NCBI GenBank assembly: GCA_964457935.1
Contig: CAYWFC010000034.1
Location: 1 to 10,041 of the forward strand
DNA from: STF1-107 sp964457935
GTDB taxonomy: Bacteria > Bacillota > Clostridia > Christensenellales > UBA1242
Length of the DNA stretch: 10,041 bases
Direction: 5' to 3'
Of this stretch, positions 5,179 through 10,041 are shown piece after piece (position 1 is the stretch's first letter; each line of letters begins with the position of its first letter). A program made the translations under genes and the position numbers. The notes beneath the pieces were generated by a model. It did not search any database and had not been told where the DNA came from. It saw only the letters and a program-made list of their open reading frames with translations.

Positions 5179-8100
5179 TTACTTAGATTTGTTTATCTTA
5201 GATTTTCTGCCAGTCAGCACGAAGTATACTATCACGCCTGCTAGCAATACTAGAGACAATATGATGAGTATGATGCCCACTTCTGCATCACTAATAGTCT
5301 TAGAGCTTGCTTTGTCAGTTACAGTGATTTTAGCAGTCTTAGTAGCGGTATTGCCGTTGTCGTCAGTGATAGAGATAGTCACAGTGTACTTGCCTGCTTC
5401 AGTCAATTTGTATGATACGAATCTAGCTTCGCTGTCAGTGATGTCACAGTTTGCGCCATCTGCCTTAGTTATCTTAGTAGCAGTCTGTACATTGCCACTA
5501 GCGTCAGTCACTACTATGCTAAAGTTGTGGTCACTATCAGACTTGCTCAGGTTGTTAGCACTGCCAGTATTAGAAGTCTTGTCAGTGATGACGATAGTAT
5601 CTAGGTCGATAGTGAATGTACCTTTGTTAGACTTTAGGCTAGTAGGGATTTTAGCGTCAGTGATGTTGATCACTGGTGCGATAAAGTCGCCAATAGTGAT
5701 AGTGTAAGTATCTACTGTCTTTCTGCCAGTGTTGTCCACAGCAGTGTAAGTCAATGTGTACTTGCCAGTGTTGTTGCCAGGGTTGAACGAATAGTTCTTG
5801 CCATCAGCAGTTCTAGAGAAGGATATCTCATCAGAGCCGTCTTTTGTGAGTTTCACACTAGACTTAGCCCAGTCGATACCGCTAGCGTCTTCAGCCTTCA
5901 ATATAGGGAAGATGTAGTCTGCATTAGCATCGCCTTCTAGGATAGTCACTTTAGAAGTGATGACAGGGTCAGTACTGTCTGATACTACTATGCTGTATTC
6001 AGATGTAGCAGTAGCGTCAGCGTACTCGTATTTTACTAGATAAGTACCTACAGCAGTAGGTTTGAATGTCACACTACCAGTAGCAGTGTAGTTAGGACCA
6101 GTGATGTCTGGTGCTAGGTCAGACTTGATAGTCTCGCCTTCGCTAGTCACTACTTTAGCATAAGGTAGTGTAATCTCTTCGCCTAATTCTGCAGAAGATT
6201 TTATACTACCTACTAAAGTGATGACAGGTTTAGTAGTGTTCATTACATTGATAGTTCTGATCAGAGTAGTAGCGTTGCCACTAGCGTCTCTAGCAGTGTA
6301 GATTACTCTGTATTCGCCGTAAACAGTAGTAGTGAATTGAGCGTCTTTGATAGAAGATATATATTCAGCACCATTTGCTTCGTATACATAATGAGCGTTA
6401 GATACTGTTACAGCATTGCCGTTCTTGTCGTATACATTGATGCTGAGAGACAGTCTGCTGTCTGCGTCAGTGAATTTCACATCAGGGATGATGACAGTCT
6501 TGTTCTGACCGATTTCATTAGCGTGTTCGTCGTCCAAAATCTCGAATTCATGATCAGCGCCTTCGCGGATATTAGGAGCGTCAGTCTCGCTGATATTCAC
6601 GATATCCATAGTGTGGTATTTGAATGCCACATTACCGATACCTACATTAGTATTAGATATGCCGTCGTCGAATGCTACTACTACGATAGTCACTTTGTCA
6701 TGACCAGCGAAGTCAGCCAATTTCACAGCATAGTTGCCAGACTTGTTCTCGTCCTCAGCGCTAATCTCATGCAGGCTAACACTCAAGCCAGACAAATCTT
6801 TCAGGAATCTGTCGTTAGCATAAGCAGTAGTAAATTCGCTCTCTACGAAATCACTCTGTTCGCCGTAGAAATAGTAAGATTTGATTCTTACAGAATTGTC
6901 ATTGTTGTCAGTAGCGGTAGGCTTCTTGAATGACAAAGTCTGGTTAGGATTGATGTAGTTGTCCAAGTTAGCGAGGTCGATTTCTGGAGCAGTGTTGTCG
7001 ATGACATTTTCTTTGATATTGATGACGAAAGACTTTTCGGTATATTTACCAGCCTCATCAGTCACTCTGTATATCACGTCGTACTCGCCATAACGCACAG
7101 TGTCAGTATCTTTGAAGTTAAATACCACGCCCTCGTTGTACTTAGCGTCTTCGCCTGCGACAGTCTTGCTACGAGAGTCGATGTCAAAAGACTTAGTCCT
7201 GTCTGCTCTGTAGACTAACTTTCTAGAGAAAGTCAGGTTGTTGTAGCCAGTCACAGCGTCCCAGCCGTAAATAGCAGGGAAATAAATATTGGTAGAGCCC
7301 CATACAGTAGGCACAGCCCACTCAGCGGTCACTACGCTGTCCTTGGTAGCAGTAGTAGCGTCATAATCCTCTACCACATATACGTTAGGAGCCTTGGTGT
7401 CTTTGATCTCAGTATAAGTATAAGTCAAAGTCTCAGTCTTGCCATTGTTAAACTTCACAGCATTGCCGAAATAGTCTACTGCAGTGTAAGTAACGATGTA
7501 TTTGCCAGCCTTGGTAGGCACGAATGCGTCGTCAGCCACAGTGACATCTTCTAGATTGCCGTTGTTGTTGTATTTTACAGTCTTGGTAGTCACTACTTTG
7601 ACGATATTGCCGTCCTCGTCAGTTACGCTAGGGTCAGCCAATTTCACTTCTTCGTTCAAGTAAGCAGTAGGGAATGATACACTGCCAGTTAGCTTGATAG
7701 CAGTAGAGTCAAAGTCATTGTCAGCGACCAAAGTCACTGGGTAGTTAGCCAATTCAGCATTCTTATAAGAATAATATATCCTATAAGTGCCTTCGTTGTT
7801 AGCCACGAATGTCTTGTGACCATCCACTACGCTCAAAGTCAAAGGAGTAGTATTGGTACTATAATAAACTTTGACATCCACGTCGTCGTTCACTACATTG
7901 CCCTCTACGTCGTAGATGATAGCGTTAGGGAGCACGATAGCGTCAGCGCTAGGCTTGATAGTAGTAGGTAGTACTACAGATTTTTCTAATTCCAGAGTGA
8001 ATGTGTCTTTCTCACTCACGATCTGGTATCTCTCTGTGTAGTACACGTCGTCGCCTACTGTAGCCTTGTACGTCAAGTAATATGTAGTGTCAGCCAAATC

Positions 8101-8484
8101 AGCACTGTCCAATACTACTGCACCATTAGTGATAGGTACCGCAGATAGGACTTTGTCAGTGCCGTCGCTGTATACTAGCTTCACATCAGCTGTAGATTCA
8201 GCGAATGTGTATACATACTTGTCACCTGTAGAGCCGTTTAGTAGCTCAGCCGTCAATACTGCACCTGATACATCTGCACCATGGTGCTGGGCAAATGTAG
8301 GTACAGGTATAGACAAGTCATTACCTTCTTCTACTAGTGAAGGTATACCGCTAGCCTTAAATACCTTGCCTTCGTCAGTATTGGGTACACTAGCCAGTGT
8401 AGTCATAAATGGACTACCTAGCAATATACTCAATCCGAACACTAATGCGAGTGCTAGCATTGCAAATTTAGATAATTTCTTCAT
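5179..8484 (-). CDS. Large cell-surface protein with Ig-like beta-sandwich repeats and C-terminal membrane anchor, 1101 aa
   Basis: A signal peptide occupies residues 1-31 (MKKLSKF, hydrophobic core, cleavage near TLAS). A chain of about nine beta-sandwich repeats fills 40-1057. Repeat ends are marked by G-x-Y strands with an Asp-Gly/Asn turn: EGTYRIYYSY (231), GKYIVTYTAVDYFGN (327), GEYDVIYRVTDEAGK (466), GEYRVIYTARDASGN (723), GTYLVKYEY (813), GKYTLTYTAVDNTG (907) and GKYTVTISITDDNGN (1031). Domain starts carry T-x-P signatures (KAP 364, TAP 498, TKP 751, TDP 838, IAP 935). This is the pattern of bacterial surface Ig-like/HYR-like repeats (DUF5011-like). A single helix spans ~1068-1090, followed by a basic tail (RKSKINKSK); there is no LPxTG, so it is membrane-anchored and not sortase-linked. 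The start is supported by AGGAGA five bases upstream. Thr codons favour ACT. A role in adhesion or as an envelope spacer is inferred; no enzymatic domain is visible. Confidence 0.93.
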   Translation of the reverse strand: MKKLSKFAMLALALVFGLSILLGSPFMTTLASVPNTDEGKVFKASGIPSLVEEGNDLSIPVPTFAQHHGADVSGAVLTAELLNGSTGDKYVYTFAESTADVKLVYSDGTDKVLSAVPITNGAVVLDSADLADTTYYLTYKATVGDDVYYTERYQIVSEKDTFTLELEKSVVLPTTIKPSADAIVLPNAIIYDVEGNVVNDDVDVKVYYSTNTTPLTLSVVDGHKTFVANNEGTYRIYYSYKNAELANYPVTLVADNDFDSTAIKLTGSVSFPTAYLNEEVKLADPSVTDEDGNIVKVVTTKTVKYNNNGNLEDVTVADDAFVPTKAGKYIVTYTAVDYFGNAVKFNNGKTETLTYTYTEIKDTKAPNVYVVEDYDATTATKDSVVTAEWAVPTVWGSTNIYFPAIYGWDAVTGYNNLTFSRKLVYRADRTKSFDIDSRSKTVAGEDAKYNEGVVFNFKDTDTVRYGEYDVIYRVTDEAGKYTEKSFVINIKENVIDNTAPEIDLANLDNYINPNQTLSFKKPTATDNNDNSVRIKSYYFYGEQSDFVESEFTTAYANDRFLKDLSGLSVSLHEISAEDENKSGNYAVKLADFAGHDKVTIVVVAFDDGISNTNVGIGNVAFKYHTMDIVNISETDAPNIREGADHEFEILDDEHANEIGQNKTVIIPDVKFTDADSRLSLSINVYDKNGNAVTVSNAHYVYEANGAEYISSIKDAQFTTTVYGEYRVIYTARDASGNATTLIRTINVMNTTKPVITLVGSIKSSAELGEEITLPYAKVVTSEGETIKSDLAPDITGPNYTATGSVTFKPTAVGTYLVKYEYADATATSEYSIVVSDSTDPVITSKVTILEGDANADYIFPILKAEDASGIDWAKSSVKLTKDGSDEISFSRTADGKNYSFNPGNNTGKYTLTYTAVDNTGRKTVDTYTITIGDFIAPVINITDAKIPTSLKSNKGTFTIDLDTIVITDKTSNTGSANNLSKSDSDHNFSIVVTDASGNVQTATKITKADGANCDITDSEARFVSYKLTEAGKYTVTISITDDNGNTATKTAKITVTDKASSKTISDAEVGIILIILSLVLLAGVIVYFVLTGRKSKINKSK

Positions 8485-8516
8485 TTTGGTCTCCTGTATT
8501 ATCGAATATCAAGAGT

Positions 8517-8545
8517 ATTGTAGAACATTAGCGAATTTTTGTCAA
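8517..8545 (-). promoter_or_regulatory. Promoter of the 1101-aa surface-protein gene
   Basis: TTGACA (8540-8545, 6/6), a 17-bp spacer and TACAAT (8517-8522, 5/6) lie on the minus strand. The predicted start near 8510 leaves a ~26-nt leader carrying AGGAGA before the ATG, so this gene has a conventional leader. Confidence 0.85.
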
Positions 8546-8584
8546 CGAAAATATGCCTATTTTCTACTAAAATTTTACTTTTGA

Positions 8585-8602
8585 TACATATTTTAGTATG
8601 TA
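8585..8602. repeat. Inverted repeat TACATA-N6-TATGTA upstream of the surface-protein promoter
   Basis: Two perfect 6-bp inverted arms (8585-8590 and 8597-8602) around TTTTAG are centred about 83 bp upstream of the predicted transcription start. Symmetry and position would fit a dimeric regulator site. The A+T-rich background makes chance a real alternative. Confidence 0.35.
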
Positions 8603-8665
8603 ATGATGTCAAATGCAATATTTGTCGAATACGCACTTGTTTTGATATATCCGCACACCGCACCC

Positions 8666-8757
8666 CTCCCTGCAAAAATCTCTAGCATAGCTTGCTCCCT
8701 GCAAAAATCTCTAGCATAGCCTACTCTGCAAAAATCTCTAGCATAGCCTGCTCTGCA
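8666..8757 (-). repeat. Three tandem copies of a terminator loop + 3' arm + U tract, plus a partial fourth
   Basis: On the minus strand the units run 8757-8731 (27 bp), 8730-8704 (27 bp) and 8703-8675 (29 bp), then a partial copy (8674-8666). Each begins TGCAGRG, continues with a GCTATG core and ends CTAGAGATTTT. Units 1 and 2 differ at one position. Unit 1 pairs with the single upstream 5' arm (8758-8765). The layout parallels the unrelated tandem array at 5043-5155. There are no intervening spacers. Confidence 0.9.
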
Positions 8758-8765
8758 CTAGAGAT
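8734..8765 (-). terminator. Second, weaker terminator-like hairpin behind the 289-aa gene
   Basis: ATCTCTAG (8758-8765) and CTAGAGAT (8734-8741) form an 8-bp stem on the minus strand with a 16-nt loop and a tract of five U. It lies 24 bp beyond the first terminator, so it would act as a back-up. The long loop makes it less certain than the others. Confidence 0.55.
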
Positions 8766-8789
8766 ATGATATTTACCTAGCCAATGCAC

Positions 8790-8823
8790 AAAAAAAACAT
8801 CAGTGGGTTAAACTGATGTTTTT
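8790..8823 (-). terminator. Rho-independent terminator of the 289-aa gene (same sequence as the 16S terminator)
   Basis: AAAAACATCAGT and ACTGATGTTTTT form a 12-bp stem with a 7-nt loop (TTAACCC on the minus strand) and a U tract, starting five nucleotides after the stop codon. Stem, loop and the flanking GCAC are identical to the terminator at 9828-9860. Confidence 0.9.
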
Positions 8824-8828
8824 GGTTA

Positions 8829-9698
8829 TTAGACATTGTCGCCAAAGTCTATTGTTCTGAAGTTGTCACTCTGGTGTGCGTAGTCTGAGAAGTTCATCTC
8901 GTCTAGTTTGACTAACTCTCCTTCACCTGCCATGTATCTGGTGTATACTGAGTTTGGATTGAGTGCTATGTCGGCAGTCGCTGGCATCTCTACACCAAAC
9001 TGTATTAGTTTATTATCTCTCATGACGCCCATATAGAATGTAGCATAGCCGTCTGCTACTCTTGGCTTGGAGATATTCACTATCTGCAGTCTGTCAGCAC
9101 CTACACTGTTCTCTACTGCTGTGTTCATCTCGTCAGTCTCACCTATTACATTGATACTGTCATATCTCTGCTGAGTGACCTCTGCTAGTCTAGAGAATAT
9201 ATTACGTACTACACTTTGATCTGCACAGCCCCCTCTACGGACATTCTCAGCCTGTATGATGTTACCTTTGTCATCATAAGTATACTGTATGCGATAGTAA
9301 TCTTTAATATCTTCGAATAACTCTTCATCTATTCTGTAAGATAACTGTGTGAATACTGGTGTAGCACCTGACTGGAGCATAGCAGTACCAAATAACTCTG
9401 CAAAATATTCTCCGTCTGTGTTGCTAACAGTGATAGCACTGGTAGAGAATTCATTGATGTCAGGATTGGCTATTGCTACGTTATCTTCCACCAATGTTTT
9501 GTACTTTTTAATATCGTTTTTGTTGCAAATATTAATAGTTATAAGCACACCTAATGGTAGGCATATGAATGGTAGGCTTAATAATCCAAAAACAATCGGC
9601 AAAGACTTTTTGAACTCTTGTATTTTTAGACTTTCATACATCTCGTCACTAATATCTTCATCAATATCTTCATCATACATCTTGTCACTAATTCTCAT
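8829..9698 (-). CDS. Single-pass membrane protein of unknown function, 289 aa
   Basis: Residues 1-31 are cytoplasmic-type and acidic, with an imperfect internal repeat (ISDKMYDE near 3, ISDEMYES near 16). One hydrophobic segment (33-57, SLPIVFGLLSLPFICLPLG then VLITINIC) is followed by KNDIKK. The remaining ~230 residues form a mixed alpha/beta domain predicted to lie outside, given its uncleaved anchor and the lack of further membrane helices; the topology is not certain. C158 sits in a GGC motif. The protein ends with an Asp/Asn-rich stretch. I do not recognise the family. AAGGGAG before the ATG and a promoter at 9723-9751 support the start, and the gene forms its own transcription unit, closed by the terminator at 8790-8823. 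It lies immediately downstream of the 16S unit, separated by that unit's terminator. Confidence 0.82.
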   Translation of the reverse strand: MRISDKMYDEDIDEDISDEMYESLKIQEFKKSLPIVFGLLSLPFICLPLGVLITINICNKNDIKKYKTLVEDNVAIANPDINEFSTSAITVSNTDGEYFAELFGTAMLQSGATPVFTQLSYRIDEELFEDIKDYYRIQYTYDDKGNIIQAENVRRGGCADQSVVRNIFSRLAEVTQQRYDSINVIGETDEMNTAVENSVGADRLQIVNISKPRVADGYATFYMGVMRDNKLIQFGVEMPATADIALNPNSVYTRYMAGEGELVKLDEMNFSDYAHQSDNFRTIDFGDNV

Positions 9699-9722
9699 AC
9701 TTCATCTCCCTTAGATATCCGT

Positions 9723-9751
9723 ATCTTAGCACGAAAAGTGTCGCTTGTCAA
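9723..9751 (-). promoter_or_regulatory. Promoter of the 289-aa membrane-protein gene
   Basis: TTGACA (9746-9751, 6/6), a 17-bp spacer and TAAGAT (9723-9728, 5/6) lie on the minus strand. The predicted +1 near 9716 gives a leader of about 18 nt with AAGGGAG eight to nine bases before the ATG. Confidence 0.85.
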
Positions 9752-9827
9752 TACTCAATTTCAAAAAAAACAAAATTTCTGCACGTTGCTATTGAAACAT
9801 ATGAAAACACTGTCGTCAAAAAAGCAC

Positions 9828-9860
9828 AAAAAAACATCAGTGGGTTAAACTGATGTTTTT
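9828..9860 (-). terminator. Rho-independent terminator ending the 16S rRNA transcript
   Basis: AAAAACATCAGT and ACTGATGTTTTT pair over 12 bp around TTAACCC on the minus strand, followed by seven T. It ends the only transcript that can enter from the 16S gene. It precedes the promoter of the 289-aa gene by about 75 bp and matches the terminator at 8790-8823. Confidence 0.9.
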
Positions 9861-9986
9861 AATAATCCATATTACTTAATAAGTTAACTTTTACTTGCCT
9901 TTGAGAAGGGCAAGAGTTTATTGTTTGCTTTCAAATACACTATTTCACATACCTAAGTATGCGTCGACTTTAAAGATTACTCTTTA
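9861..9986 (-). other. 16S rRNA 3' trailer (no tRNA, no 23S)
   Basis: This 126-nt stretch follows the 16S 3' end on the minus strand. Right after the anti-SD is a perfect hairpin, TTTAAAGA-GTAA-TCTTTAAA (9969-9988), whose loop GUAA is a GNRA tetraloop. Further on is CTTGCC...GGCAAG (9894-9914) and a small palindrome AAGTTAACTT. No cloverleaf, box A or 23S 5' end can be recognised. The hairpins may mark processing sites for 16S 3' maturation; that is inference. Confidence 0.6.
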
Positions 9987-10041
9987 AAAGGAGGTGATCC
10001 AGCCGCACGTTCTCGTACGGCTACCTTGTTACGACTTCACC
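9987..10041 (-). rRNA. rrs: 16S ribosomal RNA, 3' end (partial, continues beyond right edge)
   Basis: The minus strand reads the universally conserved 3' terminus: GGTGAAGTCGTAACAAGG, the helix 45 stem-loop with an AGAA loop, then GGATCACCTCCTTT with the intact anti-Shine-Dalgarno CCTCC. Helix 45 carries a C-G closing pair (ACG/CGU) instead of the more common AGG/CCU, with both strands changed in concert. The exact mature 3' end (about 9986-9988) is uncertain because the trailer hairpin overlaps it by one or two bases. The body of the gene lies to the right of the window. Confidence 0.97.

Larger units (their letters stand above)
8485..8828 (-). other. 344-bp non-coding stretch between the membrane-protein and surface-protein genes
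   Basis: Reading along the minus strand, this holds the terminator of the 289-aa gene (8790-8823), a second terminator-like hairpin (8734-8765), its tandem copies down to 8666, a short A+T-rich region with an inverted repeat (8585-8602) and the promoter of the surface-protein gene (8517-8545). A TTGACA (8607-8612) upstream of the inverted repeat has no good -10 partner. I see no convincing ORF here. Confidence 0.8.

Noticed and set aside
5179..5290. LPxTG sortase signal on the 1101-aa protein
   Set aside because: The residues before the C-terminal helix (SSKTISDAEVG) contain no LPxTG-like motif. It is a simple membrane anchor.
5165..5707. Plus-strand ORF of 180 aa
   Set aside because: It lies opposite the surface-protein gene, has no ribosome binding site, and its low-complexity composition is explained by the complement of Thr/Val/Ser codons.
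6337..6933. Plus-strand ORF of 198 aa
   Set aside because: It is antisense to the surface-protein gene, with no start signal and no coherent domain.
8666..8757. CRISPR array
   Set aside because: Units of 27-29 bp abut directly with no unique spacers, and one unit forms part of a terminator hairpin. No cas gene is present.
9861..9986. tRNA gene or 23S 5' end in the 16S trailer
   Set aside because: No cloverleaf with TTCRA and no conserved 23S 5' sequence. The segment ends in a terminator.

Overview
The window looks like part of a chromosome from a member of the Bacillota (Firmicutes), most likely an uncultured Clostridia-like bacterium. The evidence is the last ~55 nt of a 16S rRNA gene with an intact anti-Shine-Dalgarno (CCTCC), AGGAG-type ribosome binding sites on most genes, sigma-A type promoters (TTGACA-17-TATAAT) and U-tailed hairpin terminators. 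The exact lineage cannot be fixed from this sequence. Every gene I accept lies on the minus strand, so transcription runs from high to low coordinates and the layout below is in that order.

(1) 9987-10041 is the 3' end of 16S rRNA. It is not followed by tRNA, 23S or 5S. The transcript runs through a ~126-nt trailer into a strong terminator (9828-9860), so this 16S appears to be an unlinked, separately transcribed rRNA gene. (2) 9698-8829 encodes a 289-aa protein with one membrane segment and an outside domain. It has its own promoter, and its terminator carries essentially the same sequence as the 16S terminator. (3) 8828-8485 is a 344-bp non-coding stretch. It holds that terminator, a second terminator-like hairpin whose loop, 3' arm and U tract are tandemly triplicated, an upstream inverted repeat and a strong promoter. 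(4) 8484-5179 encodes a 1101-aa surface protein with a signal peptide, about nine beta-sandwich (Ig-like) repeats and a C-terminal membrane anchor. Its terminator (5137-5164) is also followed by three tandem copies of its own distal half. (5) 4937-3115 is an operon of two secreted, mutually homologous proteins that overlap by ATGA, driven by a perfect consensus promoter and closed by a hairpin terminator. (6) 3017-1935 is hflX, the ribosome-associated GTPase. (7) 1906-1 is a visibly more A+T-rich cluster of small, acidic, unrecognised proteins placed directly behind hflX. The first of them is duplicated at the left edge of the window (1-105 against 1828-1933, ~95 % identical). The layout resembles an accessory or orphan immunity gene array, but no family could be named.

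Two further patterns cut across the genes. First, hflX and the first secreted-protein gene lack a Shine-Dalgarno sequence. In both, a near-perfect -10 box ends exactly six nucleotides before an in-frame ATG or GTG, which predicts leaderless mRNAs and start codons 18 nt downstream of the longest-ORF starts. Every other gene has an SD, so the organism appears to mix both initiation modes. Second, at two unlinked terminators the 5' arm is present once while loop + 3' arm + U tract (+ spacer) is repeated three times, a layout I do not recognise as a named element. The surface-protein, secreted-pair and membrane-protein units suggest an envelope theme between the 16S and hflX, but no shared pathway can be demonstrated from the sequence.
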